A stretch of DNA of 64,000 nucleotides from NCBI GenBank assembly GCA_001510575.1, contig LNGK01000010.1, forward strand, positions 743,825-807,824, given 5' to 3'. This DNA is from Knoxdaviesia capensis. Its lineage: Eukaryota > Ascomycota > Sordariomycetes > Microascales > Gondwanamycetaceae. The notes beneath the pieces are model-generated. The model was not told the origin of the DNA. It did not search any database and was given only the letters and a program-made list of their open reading frames with translations. Below, piece after piece: positions 9,629 through 21,988 of the stretch. Position numbers and translations under genes: made by a program. The stretch's first letter is position 1; every line of letters starts with the position of its first letter.

Positions 9629-12600
9629 CTGCCCGGGTGTCGGTTTGGTGTTTGGCTTGGCGGGAATATGACCCTGGGGGATTTTCCGAGCTTTGAAAAC
9701 ATATTGGACAGGACTTGTGAGTCGGAAAGGTTGGAAAACGATGTAGAGACGTATTATGCAGTTCGGGCGAAAACCACCAAATTCGCACACCGCCGAGTCA
9801 TAGCACTAACAAAAAAGAAAAAAGAAATTAGCTGGGGGCTGCGGCTCTGCTCTAGTGCCGGCCAGAAACTTCCAACTAATTCAAAGATCCAAGGGCTGCA
9901 CATTTGATAGCAGAAAACTAGCTTTGAATGAGGAAGTCCTGCAGTCGTCAGGATACCTTCGGGCCTCCTCTCCTTCAGTAGGAGATTCAAATGCGAACAA
10001 TTCAGGGTCCATCCTCAAAGGAGGGCGTGCCCCGAGGGAGCACCGGCATCCGTTAATCCTTCTGTGAAGATTTCCACGGCAAACACGGCACTGGCAGCCA
10101 TCAGCCACCAGCCGGCACCCGGACGACCAGGGTAGTGTGTGTGTGTGTGTGCATGTGTGTGGTCGGGATTGAAGGACTCCCCTGCTTGTGTCAAACGAAC
10201 GTCGGAATTCCGCCTGCGGGACTGGCTGCTTGTGTCTTATGAGCCATTCGGCTGGTATGGGAGTTCGTTTGCTTGGCTTGTTGGCCGTTGGAACCGCGCG
10301 CGACCACCACTCACATAACACCCACAATCCAGGGAAAAAAAGAGAGAAAAAAAATAAGATCACCCTAATTACACCGCTTCCGCCCACTCTCTCGCGTTAT
10401 CTTGTAGTGCTATCATATGACACTGTAGATACGCCGACACCGCCCATGCCAGCGACGTCGGAATGTGCGATGCAAGCAGCCTACTCCCCAGAGATAAGGA
10501 CGAGGCGATCGTCTCGCGAAAGATACCGCATCGTACGAGAAACCCAGCAGCTTCGTCCAACCGGGGGACGAGGAAAGAAAGGAAAAAAAAATCCAGTACA
10601 TGCTCGGATCTTATTCATGCAGCACTTACACGCCGGGGTGGATTAAGCCCTCCCGCCCAACAGCTACGTCCAACGTGACAAGCCACTGGAAGATAACGTG
10701 GACTCATGATCGCAATCGTGCATTAGCGGGCCCTGGCCTGGGCCGGAGTTTGTGTGAGTTGTGGATGGGAGACCGCACGGACGCGCGAGATGGAGGGTGG
10801 GAGTCAAGCACCATACTTGAATTTTCTTCTGGGTGTTTCCCTCTGGGCTAGGTGTGTTGGGAGGGCGGGCCAGCACAAGATTGTGAACAACATAACTGCC
10901 CGATAGAATCTGCGGTGGCGGGAGGATTCTGTGGGCCAGGCAGAGAGTGATGTCAGTGATGGAGACGGGTTGGACAGACCTGAGTTGCGGGAGTGGGGTT
11001 CTGGACACTCTCGAGCTTGGCAGTTCCGGTGTGTTCTGCCAGTGTGTGCAGTTTCTGGCAAATGGGAACAGCGGCGATCCGGTGGCAGATCAGTGTAACA
11101 CCCACCGCAAGAAGAGGCCGTGACTGGCGGTTACGAAGCCGAGACCAACAACCAGCCTGACATCTGCGTCTCCCAGAAGAACCAGCAAAGCACCCACCAC
11201 CCGCCGACAAACAAACATCTCATCGAAAGATACGGTTAACTCACTCTATTCTCTCCCCTAATTTCCTCGTCCCTCGGTCAATCACCCCTTCAGGCCCGCA
11301 CTGTCCCCGGACTGTGCCGACGCATACAGCTGACACTGGCCCCGCACAGTCCGCAACGTGCGGATCAGCGACCGGGGGTGGGCACGAGCTCCACCGAGCG
11401 GAGGAAAAAGCGGAGGAAGCACAGAAGGATACACACATCTTTTTTTTCTGAGCTTTTTTCAAATCACGAATATCTCCCGGGAAGATCAGAAAGCCGATCA
11501 TCTGGACACCACCCTATAGAGGAGACGATCCCCTCACCACATCGGACGGACGACTACCACCCTCCTCGCTACTGTGTGTGTGTGTGGGTGTGTGTAAAGG
11601 CCAGTGACACCCCGAGTGCCGAGTTGCAGGCCTGGACGGACCTGGTGTCCACACCGAAAGTCCGACATGCCTCCACAGTTCTGTGCTGTCAAAAAAAAAA
11701 CAAAAAACAAAAAAAAAGCAAAGTCACAGAGTCCGGAGCCTTGGCAGACCTCACACTGCAAGGCTTTGCCCGTGCTTGTCGTACACTGCAGGATTCGGGG
11801 TCCGATGAAGAGGGGACGATGACTCTTCCTTTCTTTCAGCTTGTCCTTTTCTTTTCTTTGTCTTCTCCGCTGGCTGGCTCTCGGCCACCAGACCAGTGAA
11901 TGCAGTAATCAACCTGCATAACACACACCACGAGGTAGATTGTTAATCAACGTCGCAGGGACGCACGCCCGCCGCTGGAGACATAAGAAAGGGTCGGACC
12001 CTGGATGGATCTCCACCACACAATATATGTGCTCGGAGAACTCTTTCGGACTCACGGACGACCACGGGCGGTCTTAACGCTGGAAGCACCGGGAATTCCC
12101 GATGCAGTGCATCGAAGCTCCAGAAGCTTCTGGGCTGGCTAGGCTCGCTGGGGGCTAGTCGTCTTAGTGTTGGGCCTTGTCCAGCCTTTTTTTGTTTTTT
12201 TTTTTTCTTTTTTCAAGAAGAGGCTCTTGATATTTCACTTGATTTTTCTGGAAATATATATATATTTTTATACAAAAAAAAAGAAATAGAAAGAGAGAAA
12301 CGCGAAACAGCACATCCCACCACTCTGGATTCCCTAACCCGTAGGCAACCACCCCGTGAACTCCATATCGCGGTGTTTCCCGACGTTCGGGACCTCAAAC
12401 GTGTCTGCGTGAACTGTGGTTGCGCTGGGCCAAGCCGGATTCCGGAAGTGTTTCCAGGGCTGGATAGCAGAGCCATTCTCGTTCGATGGATGCACGTTAC
12501 TGTGTTTGCCCTTCGGCGTTTGCCTGGGTGAATGCGGCGGCCCTGGTGTCTTAGAACGACCTGCTGCAGCACCGCTGGATAGCAGGGCCGTGTCCTCCAG

Positions 12601-13481
12601 TGAAAAGAAGAGTCAAGAATGTGGCGGGCGTCCGTATATCCTGCAGAGCCAGAGTATCATAGCCTCGCCGAGGACCGGCACCGACAGGACCACCGCTGAC
12701 AAATGGCATTCCCGCACAACACACCCGCCCGGGCTTCCTTCACCGCTGGCGACGACTGTGCCGGGCCCCCATCTTGACTCGACATTTTCTGCACCTGATG
12801 GATTTGCACCAACGGCCCCACATGAGCTCATAAGTGATCTGCATGTTCTTTTTGTCTTATTTTTTTTTTTTATCTCTCAGCCATCCATCGGGAAGAGGTG
12901 TACTCTCCTTGCCTCAGGAATCAGGCTCGCGTCCAAGTGAAAGTTGGTGGGTGTAAGTGAAATTGGGAAAGAAATTAAAAGCGGGCTCCCTGCGCGCCGG
13001 AGTTTAGACCAGAAGCTCCGATGAGGACGAGCAAATGTTGGTTCGAACGCCTGAGGAAGCAACCCCAAGTCTGGGAAACGGGAAATGCGAGTCAAAGAAA
13101 TAACAAAAAAACAAAAACAAAAGCAAAAAAAACCAAGAAAAAAAAAGCTGTAGTGGCTAGGGGAACGACGTCAATTCTAGAAGAACGCGGGATGGCGTAG
13201 GGAAAGAGGCTACCGGCACCGAAACGGAAAGCGCACGAGAATAGAAACCGACGAAGCAGCAGGAGCGACCCGTCCCACGTAGATGCACGTTTCTGTCTTG
13301 ATGCAAGAACCTCTTAACGGTTAACGGGCTTATACGGGGAATAGGCACAAGACAACGGCCAAAAAGCTCAACCACATGATGCCAAGTTGTAACGATAAGC
13401 ATTTAGACGATATGCACATACGCATAGTAAGATCAGCGGCGCGCCGATTCTAGCTACGTCACTTGAACGGGGGGCGGTTTC

Positions 13482-13523
13482 TTTTTTTTTTTTTTTTTTT
13501 TTTTTTTTNNNNGGGGGGGGGGG
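13482..13523. other. Assembly gap between poly-T and poly-G
   Basis: A run of T, four N bases at 13509-13512, then a run of G. The N stretch marks unresolved sequence; the flanking homopolymers suggest that reads failed here, so local length is unreliable. Confidence 0.95.
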
Positions 13524-14776
13524 TTAGTTTTTTTTCTGTTTCCTAAAAGTTTTTTATAATAAACACTACCAGTGTTGAGAGTCCACATTTTCATATCAAA
13601 CGAGGTCATCTCGCTGCTGGTCGGTGTTTGCTGTTGTGTCTTCCCATCGGATGTGTCGGTACCAACCCGCCTAGACATACACAACAGGACAACTTCGCGC
13701 CCGGAAGAGAGAGGGTTGAATGGCCAGAGAGACAGAGTTGGGCGGTGGTGTCCTTCTTGGCCTCCTGTACCAGAACGGTCGCAAGATCCTCCATGGCCTG
13801 ATTTGGCGTTTCGATGTGCCACCATGGCAAGCCCGCGTCTTCCACCTTGGCCCACCCACTCACAGGCCACACAGCTCGGTCCTGCAGAGCGTGTGCATCG
13901 GAGGAATACATGAGGAGCTGACACCCCCCGGCCGGCCGATCGGCGAGCTCACGCCCTGCTCCTCTGCTTCCAGCCAGCCTGCCTGCCATTCGGAATATGT
14001 GCCCTTCACGCCATGTCGACACGATGCAACCCTAGTCCGCCGTTCGTGACCACCAACAACGGGCCAAGGAAGCCCAGACGACGTCTCCTCCGTTCTTTCT
14101 CCCCTCTCCGGGCGAAAGCCCCGAGTTCGTTCCCTTTTCCTCCACGTTCTGCCAACTTTTGCTCAGAAAAGAATATACACTGCCCAGCCCCTCACGGTGG
14201 TCTCGTTGCTTGCATCAGGCTCTCGGAACCCGAGCGTCCCGATTATCGAGTGCGGTGGTGTGGGTGGTGGGGAATACGAAGCTATTCGCAGATTAATTGT
14301 GCAGACTTTTCCTTCTTCCTTCGTTGTGTGTAGGATGTTCCTCCACCAACTGGTTTCAGGGTCCACTGGCCAGGATGAATGATACACTTGCGGCAGTGGC
14401 TCCACTGCCGCAACACTTGCTGGACGTCTCTCTCCAGTTATTTCTTGAGCATTGGTTCTTCGAAAAGCGGTCTGACCCGCACATTTATTCTCTTTCCGCT
14501 AGGTGCGTTTTCTGGTGTAAGTCGCTCACCGTGGCACATGAATGAATGGACATATGATGACGGAATCCTTGATGTTTCTCCGTTCAGTGATCAATACCTG
14601 ATGCTGTAAATGCGGCGGTCTGGGCTCTGCTGAACCTCCATGTCCGTGCCTGCCCTCCTCCCGGCCGCGTTCCAAGCCCGACCCAGCCAGGCCCGGGCCC
14701 GGCGCTGACTGACATCTGCTGTCGCGGTCAGCATCGGTGTGCGTCGTGTCAGGACACCGGGAGAGGCAGCTTGCCT

Positions 14777-14812
14777 ACTGGACCACATCCAGCACTGGAC
14801 CACATCCAGCCT

Positions 14813-14850
<38 letters not shown>
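14777..14850. repeat. 17-bp tandem duplication followed by (GA)n
   Basis: ACTGGACCACATCCAGC occurs twice head to tail (14777-14793, 14794-14810), followed directly by a pure GA tract at 14816-14850. Confidence 0.9.
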
Positions 14851-14852
<2 letters not shown>

Positions 14853-16914
14853 GGCCCGTAGGAACTAGAACTACCACCCAGACCGGCGTCCAGTCAAACT
14901 CGCCTAGGAATGTGGAGTAGTGCAGCGCCGGCATTTCGTGCTTACAACCACCCCCTCGAGTTGCAGGCCAGGCCCGAGAAGGTTAGTCAGAAGGGCTTTT
15001 CGAACCGGCCCAGACTGGACCATCTATCCCGTCGAATCCCGGATTGGGCCTGTTTTGTTTGGGAGATGCCCGTTGGCTGTGATCTTCTCGGCGTCATCTT
15101 ATGGACAGAGACAGAGAGATAATACATTCAGACGAGGGTGCATGAGTGCCTGTCTCACGTAGTCTGACTCTGTGCTCATCAACAGGCTCTGTACCCAGCA
15201 ACCGAGTCTGTCCCCCAACACCTATGCTGTCAGAGTTCTAGTAGTAAGGGTTTGCGATAAGCCTGCAACTTCTCGAAAGCGCACAAGCCAAGCCGAACAT
15301 CTGACACAATAGCACAACGAACGTTAGCCCAGTGCTATCGCCACCCCCCCGAACCACCACCACACGCCTCCCTGCGCACATTTTCTTGTCTTTCTTTCTG
15401 TTCTGTCTCTGGTCGCAACCCCCCGGCCTGCCGCCCCCGGCGTTTGCACACTGGCGCATCGAACTCGCTCCAGTGCGCTCTCTCTGTCTTACACTTCCTC
15501 GGATGAACTGAGGCAAGTGCTTGCTGCTTGTGCCCTTGCGGGATGGGATCCTGCGCTGCCCTGTAGCTTTTCCCGCTGAGGGTTTGAGCGGGGCGGGTTT
15601 CAACTTGCACCCATTCCCTCCCCTCCCCCTATAGAATGGGCGGATTGCTTCGAGCTGGCCATCTTGTGGTGTAAGTGCGCGCGGCCACGAAAGAGAGAGA
15701 GAGAGAGAAGGAGCGGTGGCATCATCCACCCACGCGGCGTCTCTTGCCAGATTCTTTCGCCCGCCGGGAAGCGCTGGGCCGCTAAAATGCCTGATGTCAG
15801 TGCAGGGAGGAGGTATCGATGTACCTGCCTGGGGCCGTAGATATATATCATAAGATTTAGGAAGCTATCTACACTATGACTGCATATAAGTCGACCGTCT
15901 CCCCTTCCTCATCCAGTCAAGTGTCTCCCCTTCTGTTCTGCTCATTTCTGCTCCTCCCTCTTGCCATCCCACCCGCCAGGTGCTGCAGCTCTTCCTTTGC
16001 CGTATCGGAGCATCACTCTATATCTTCTTTTGAATTGAATCTTCTCGTGCTTGGTTCTGACTCCTTGATTTACGCTACACTCGACTCACAGTATCGGTAA
16101 TTTTGCGTGTTCGACCGAGGAATCTCTTGTCGGCACTTGTCTAGTCCTGTTTTTCACGATACCGCGGCCGCCCGTGACCTCTTCGACCGTGGTCCCCGGA
16201 TACCTACACACGCAATTTCTGAGTCTCCCGCCGAGACCTGCGCCAAGGTCTGTTTTCCCAGTTTCCCGCCATTTTCCCTCTTTCGCCGAGCCTGCGCAAG
16301 TATCTCGTCCCAGCTTGGGTTCTTGGCTTGGCTGCGGTGGTGTGAGTCCCGGCCACCCTCCGAGCCAGCCTGTACAAACCGAAAAAAATTTGCTGGGCAA
16401 CATCAGTCTGGAACGTGTGGGTTCTGGAGTTGTTTGTTGGTTTTCTCTAGGGCCTGCTGCAAATCACGCTCTGTGCGAAGCTGCACAATTCTGGGTCGTT
16501 GACCGCCCCCCTGCCAAATTACGTCTTAAAGCTTTTGCTCTCTGTCTGCGGCCCCCGCCTCCCAGGCCATTTCTAATGCGAGGTGTTCTGTGTTATGTAG
16601 TTCGCCTGCTCCCGCTTACCGTTGGCCGTGTCCTGTTTGGCCAGAGCTCCTCCTCCCTCGTCGCAAACCCGCGGGCACGAGCGATTTGTGTGGTGGAATT
16701 TTCCGAATTCTGTTCCTACACCCTCGAGTACAGAGTTCGCCAGATCTCTCACCGTTCGCTCACCACTAAACACCACTACATCTTTTTCGACAACCCGACG
16801 CGCCAATCTTTCGGTCGATTGGGTGGCACCAGTTCCTCACCTTTTTTTTCTTCCTCGGTAGCACTGGCCCTCGCAACCACCTGAAGCCACAGTTTTCGCC
16901 CACCGCCACCAAAA

Positions 16915-19528
16915 ATGTCGCTCCGCCCGAGATCGCGCGCGCTGCCAACCGCGCTCGCTGTCGCTGCGCTGTTTACCGGCCTGGCTTTGGCCCACGGAGG
17001 CGACGAACACCACTCGGCCCCGTCGTTGAAGACCGAGCCTGCCGCGATGGATATGGGCGGCGGCCACGACCACGGCGCAATGACGGCTCCGAGCCCGGAC
17101 GCCTCGTCGTATCCCCCGACGTACTTCGCCCTCGAGGACCACTCCGGACTGATCATGGGCCACATTGCGGTGATGGTGGTTTCGTGGGTGTTTGTTTTGC
17201 CTGTTGGTGAGTCTTTATTTTCTTGTCGTTTGCATGATTCCCAGTTTCGCGGCTTTTGAAGCGCGTCAAGCGTTTAAGCGCGCAAGCCCGGATCGTTATA
17301 ACGGGGTTTCTATTTCTGGACTCTGGTGAAGTACGATCCGAAGATGAAGGGAAAGAACCAAGTGAAAGCGCGTGTTCGTTCCTTCCTGAGACGCTGGTCG
17401 TGAAGATTTTGGAGATTTTTGGGGAAGCTCCTTCCCGTTGTGAACAGCTTCGCAGGTCTCCATAATTCTTTTCCTGGTCCAGATGATTCTCAATGGGCGA
17501 ATTGCTTCTAGCTCCAAAAAAGAAATTCTGTACTGACAGATGACGTCACTTTGCACTTTGCAGCTGTCATGTTCTCAATTGCGAGATCGCGATACACTCT
17601 TCCGCTGCAGCTCGCTTTTGGCGGTCTCAACGGATTCGGAGTGCTGCTGGGAACCATCTACAACGCGAACACGCCGGACTTGTACCCCAACAATGCCCAC
17701 CACAAGCTGGGCTGGGTTGTCACTTGGGTGTGCGTTGCGCAGCTGTGCATCGGAGCGCTCGGCCACATCTCGGGATTCCTGCACGGCCGCGCCGGCGCAT
17801 CGGCATCGGCCGGCGGCAATGCCGTTTCCGCCGACGAGCGCCGCTCGTTCATCCCCATGACGGCGTCGGCCATGGCGCACCACGAGAGCCTCAACTCGCC
17901 GCGCTTGGGCCCGTACCGCATGTCGCACGACTCGGGCCACGGCACCGAGCGCAACACGGCGTCGCTGCGCAGCAGCGCCAGCCGCGCGTCGTCGGATACC
18001 GCGACCGACGCGCACTTCCAGATGCAGACGCTGCACAAGGCCGGCCCCGGGCACGACGACGACGACCACAGCGCCGACGACGGGCCGGCGATGGACGACG
18101 ACGACGACTTCGACGACTACGCTGTTGATGACCATCTCGGTGCCGGCGCCAACTACACCGGGAAGCCGGTGGCGCCGGCCTCGGGCTGGGCGGGGCGGGT
18201 TCAGCGGGCTGCGGGCATGTTCTCGCAGCGCGGGTGGCAGGTGGTGTCGATCGTGTATGACAGCATCGACCGGGTCATTCTGCTCCTGGGCTTTGTCACG
18301 CTCGTGCTTGGCATTGTGACCTACGCGCGGTTCTTCGTAAGTTGTCTTGACCGGCACAGCCTCCTTTTTTCTTCTTTTTTTTCCTCTGTTAGGCTATGTG
18401 TACTAACGTGTGTTTGCACCCACAACAGGAGGGCAGCCGTGTCTTCTCGGGCCTGGCGCACTGGATCAAGGGCGGCATCTTCTTCTGGCTCGGCCTGTTC
18501 ACGCTGGGCCGGTGGGCGGGCAGCTTCGGCGAGGTCGGCTGGGCGTGGAACGTGCGGCCGCGGCGCGCCGACGGGAAGTGGCGGCCGAGCGCGGAGTTTG
18601 TCGAGAGCGCGCTGATCTTCACGTACGGGTCGACGAACGTGTTCCTCGAGCACCTGGGCAGCACGGACGGCGTGTGGACGTCGCAGGATCTGGAACATGT
18701 GTCGATTACCATTTTGTTCATCGGAGGTGGTCTGGTGAGTTTCGGCCGTGGTTCCACGGACATATATATATATATATCTGTATATCTTGACACACACCAC
18801 TGACATCCATCTTCCTTGGGACTAGTGCGGCATGCTCATCGAGTCGACGGCTATGCGCCACCTGCTCAACACCACCGTCGAGGTCGCCGTGCACCCGGAT
18901 CTCACGCGCCCAGCCCACGCAGCCGAAGAAGGCCGCGGCCGCCTCGCCACCACCGACGAGCTGGCGCAGCCCGACACATACGAGATTCCGCTCAACCCGA
19001 TCCCGGCGCTGGTGATCCTGCTGCTGGGCATCATGATGAGCTCGCACACGCAGGCGCTGATGATCTCGAGCATGGTGCACAAGCAGTGGGGCAACCTGCT
19101 CGCGGGGGCGTCGTTTGCGCGCGGGCTGACGTATGTGGTGCTGTACCTGCGGCCGCCGCGCTCGGTGTATCCGTCGCGGCCGCCGACGGAGCTGTTGGCG
19201 GCGTTTGGGCTGATTTCGGGGGGGATTATCTTTATGGCTAGTGTACGTTTGTCTTCCTTTTTTTCCCCTTCATTCCCCCCCCTTTCCATCTCTCCCGGGA
19301 TGGAAGGGCTTTGTTCTCGAAGCTTGGAACTTGAACAGCACACTAACGAACCTCGCCCACCCGCAACAGGCCAGCGATACCATCGACGGCATGGTGCATT
19401 ACGAGCTCGACGAGATGTTCATGTACACGGTGACCATGGGGCTTGTCGGCGTGCTGATGGCCTGGGAGCTGATCGTGCTTGCGCTCAAGGGGTGGGCCGT
19501 GCGTCGGGAGATGCGGGGTGGACGTTGA
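16915..19528 (+). CDS. Ytp1-like multi-pass membrane protein
   Basis: Homologue of yeast Ytp1, a polytopic membrane protein of unclear function with resemblance to mitochondrial electron-transport proteins. Five exons: 16915-17206, 17564-18336, 18429-18734, 18826-19242 and 19370-19528, 648 residues. Order: cleavable signal peptide (about 1-26), a His/Met-rich lumenal segment (GGDEHH, MDMGGGHDHGAM), a first block of transmembrane helices (DUF2427-like), a long hydrophilic loop rich in Ser and then in Asp (DDDDHSADDGPAMDDDDDF), and a C-terminal Ytp1 block of further helices with WIKGGIFFWLGLFTLGRW, SALIFTYGSTNVFLEH and IMMSSHTQALMISSMVHKQW. The first intron (357 nt) is several times longer than the others; intron 3 holds an (AT)n tract. 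Reading frame is continuous over all junctions. Confidence 0.88.
18762..18777. repeat. (AT)n tract in Ytp1-like gene intron 3
   Basis: Pure TA dinucleotide stretch inside the 91-nt intron 18735-18825. Confidence 0.85.
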
Positions 19529-20587
19529 GGGAGTGGCTTGTCTGTCCTTGCCATCGAGCATCCTCCGCCGCCGCCGTCTCGGCATCGTCTCGGCATCGCC
19601 CACGTCGGGCCTGCTATGAGCCGAGATGTCCACCGACCGGCCAGCTGCGTTCCCCGACGGCCGAACTCCGGAGCTGACTCCGTCCATCTCCGCCCTTTTG
19701 ATGCATGTATATATACACACGCCCGCCGACACATTGTCCATACCACGCATCGAACCGCCACCGCCACCCCCCACCCTTCGGCAGTTCCAGTATTGGCATA
19801 TTTTCCCTCTGTTACTTCCATCGTTCTTTATTTTTACAGTCATGTTAGAACCGAGATACCCGTCCTTGTTTCTTTTTGTTTATCGTACCATTCATAGTTG
19901 CGAGGTTGTTTTTCGTGTTTCGTGATATTTCTTCTGCATTATCTTATATGTTCGCCTCCTATGACATGTCCATGGGGTTTCTTTTTGCATATGGGATGGG
20001 ATGGGGAAAACATAACGACAGTCACTTTTTTATATTTTTTATTTTTCCTTGCGCCAGTGTGGATGGTGAGAGAGACGGGAAAGAGGGGGAGGAGAGATGA
20101 GGGGAGAGGCTTAGTGGCCATGATTAGGAGTGGCCGTGATGTTCTTTTGGGCAATAGACTGCTTAGTTGGTGCTTCAAGAGGGCTGTCGACTTGATGCTG
20201 TGAACGTGGTGTGTTGCGTATCTGTGAAAGTCGTTGCTCGTCGCTGGCCGGCGTATATACGCCGAAGACTAAACCGGCCTCGGCGAACACCCGCCTTGAG
20301 TTTGGCCAGACAGACAAGCTTCTCGCTTCCGCTTCTAGAGAGAGATATGGCACATATTACGGGGGTCCTAGCCGAGTTGGCGGGTGCTTGAAGCTGTCTC
20401 CGGTGAGGCAGCAGTCCATACATAGCAGAGAGGAGAGGATGCGGTGGGCTGTGGCGGTCTGTCCAAGCGTGGAGTTTATCATTGGGGTGGGTTGAGGAGA
20501 AGAGAGGAAAAAGGGGGGAAAGGAAAACAAAAATCCAAAAATAAATTATAAACTATAAAAAATAAAAGGAAGGAAAAAAAACCAACT

Positions 20588-20783
20588 CGGCGACCCTTGA
20601 AGCCATCATCGCGGTGATTCGAAGCAGCGGCTGTCAGAAAAGTCAATGATTCAGCATGCTTCGAGTCAAACTCACTAGACTCTGAGGGTTCGAGATATAT
20701 ATATACACAACCGTGATAGATAAAGCATACACGCACACATATATATATCTATAAGGAAGGCGCGACGTCGGGGAAGGAGCGAT
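20588..20783. repeat. Direct repeat copy A (non-coding)
   Basis: Starts CGGCGACCCTTGAAGCCATC. The first 54 bases are identical to copy B; similarity then continues with scattered differences through a GGTTCGA core and ends at a shared GGAAGGAGCGAT. Middle part differs by AT and CA microsatellite content. GGTTCGA resembles the core of an RNA polymerase III B box, but no complete tRNA fold was found. Confidence 0.85.
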
Positions 20784-20956
20784 TATTAAAATTGATGATA
20801 GGAAAAGGAAGGAGCGATTAGAGAGGGCGATTAAGTGACAAGGCGGAGCTCTTTCCAAACGTGGGGTTCTTTCTCTAGGGGAGAGAGAGAGAGAGAGTAA
20901 AAGAAAAGAGAAGCGAGATATAAAAAGAGAGAAAGAATATAGAAAAAAAAAATCCC

Positions 20957-21166
20957 ACGGCGACCCTTGAAGCCATCATCGCGGTGATTCGAAGCAGCGG
21001 CTGTCAGAAAATCATTGATTCAGCATGCTTTGAGTCAAACTCACTAGACTCTTGGGGTTCGAAATACACACGCACAACTTGCTATATATGAAGTATACAC
21101 ACGCGCACATAATCCCCCGGGGAAGGCGCGACGTCGAAGCAGGCGCGAAGTTCGGGAAGGAGCGAT
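20957..21166. repeat. Direct repeat copy B (non-coding)
   Basis: Second copy of the block at 20588, offset by 369 bp and in the same orientation. It keeps CACTAGACTCT(T)GGGGTTCGA and the GGAAGGCGCGACGTCG word. An A-rich run (20941-20951) precedes it, as an A-rich run (20571-20582) precedes copy A. Confidence 0.85.
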
Positions 21167-21457
21167 CGGCGAGGTGCTGTTGTTCTAGGAGCAAGAAAGA
21201 GCGATAAGAGGCTGACACCGGGTTATACCCTAGTGACCCTGCCTAAACCCTAACTCCCATGTCGGCCATAAGTCTTGAGTCACCTCACACCGAAGTTTTC
21301 TTTTTCTTTTTTATCTTTCAACAACCAGCTTCTCAAACTCCCTCCACTTCACTTCTACTTCACTTCCACTTCACTTCCACTATCAACCTCTGACACGAAC
21401 TCCTCTTGTCTCCCCCACTCAAATCTCCATTACGTCCAGCCACCCCCCAAACCCACC

Positions 21458-21718
21458 ATGTCCTCCTTTAACACAACCACCTCCGCCGCCGCCGACCACA
21501 CCGCCGCCGACGCGGCCTTCGCCGCCGTGTACCTCCGCCGCACCACCGCCGAGCTGGCCGCCGACCTGGAGAAGGTGCGCGCGGCCGACGACTTCCGCGG
21601 CGGCGAGGCGGCCGTGCAGGTGCTTGTGCGCGCGTTGCGGGACGGGGCGCGGGCCACGTTCCGTCCGGGTGAGCGGGAGGCCGTTGCCAAGGGGACGGCG
21701 GCGGATGCCCAAGAATGA
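21458..21718 (+). CDS. Small protein with Rsa3-type ribosome-assembly domain
   Basis: Intronless gene for 86 residues. The core, from FAAVYLRRTTAELAADLEKV through RAADDFRGGEAAVQVLVRAL to FRPGEREAVA, matches the remembered pattern of ribosome-assembly protein 3 (F..YL..TT.E...DL..LR..DDF.......L..AL..G...F...E), a nucleolar factor for 60S subunit maturation. Yeast Rsa3 is longer because of an acidic N-terminus; here only a short Ala/Thr-rich N-tail is present, as in many filamentous fungi. The start at 21458 has a strong context (CCACCATGTC). An upstream in-frame ATG at 21275 would add a low-complexity pyrimidine-derived extension and was not used. The gene converges on SDS23, 270 bp apart. 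Confidence 0.72.
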   Translation: MSSFNTTTSAAADHTAADAAFAAVYLRRTTAELAADLEKVRAADDFRGGEAAVQVLVRALRDGARATFRPGEREAVAKGTAADAQE

Positions 21719-21988
21719 GCTTTCCTGGTGCTTGAGAGGCACACACGCGTGCGTGGACATATGTACATACGCTCACCCACCCAGGCGGGCTTTGCCAAAA
21801 GAAGAATTCATCGTACGGCGTGTTGTTTCCGGGTTCTTGATTCTTGGTTAAGAAATGCTATCTACAAGCCGCCACCACGTTAAGCCCCCGTTTTATATTT
21901 TCTTCCCCGTTTCTTCCCGTCATGTTTTCCGCTTTTCCCTTCCCCTCCATACCCGCAACATCCATCACTTCAAAAAAGAAAAAAACCA

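Larger units (their letters stand above)
7788..16914. other. 9.1 kb gene-poor region
   Basis: No reading frame here shows a recognisable domain, conserved motif or consistent splice structure. Contents: GT tracts around 10136 and 11575, a short perfect inverted repeat at 9605-9628, A/T homopolymer patches (11690-11720, 12187-12290, 13104-13147), a poly-T / N / poly-G junction at 13482-13523, a 17-bp tandem duplication at 14777-14810 and a (GA)n tract at 14816-14850. CpG dinucleotides are common, so the region does not look RIP-mutated. The last kilobase (15880-16910) is pyrimidine-rich and may be the long 5' leader of the YTP1-like gene. A non-coding RNA or lineage-specific gene cannot be excluded. 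Confidence 0.6.
19529..21457. other. Intergenic region with a duplicated non-coding block
   Basis: 1.93 kb between the Ytp1-like and Rsa3-like genes. The first half is T-rich and probably the 3' UTR. The second half contains two copies of a block of about 200 bp (20588-20783 and 20957-21166). Telomere-like ACCCTAG and AAACCCTAAC occur at 21236-21254, just upstream of the pyrimidine-rich leader of the Rsa3-like gene. No protein gene seen. Confidence 0.6.

Noticed and set aside
13025..13075. GGTTCGAACGCC word as a possible tRNA T-arm
   Set aside because: No matching acceptor stem, D-arm or A box could be placed at the right distance.
13454..13924. Minus-strand frame running through the NNNN gap
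   Set aside because: It includes unknown residues and poly-Lys from the homopolymer; no conserved motif upstream of the gap.
21275..21460. Upstream in-frame ATG extending the Rsa3-like protein by 61 residues
   Set aside because: The extension is translated pyrimidine-rich leader without family resemblance; the ATG at 21458 has the better context.
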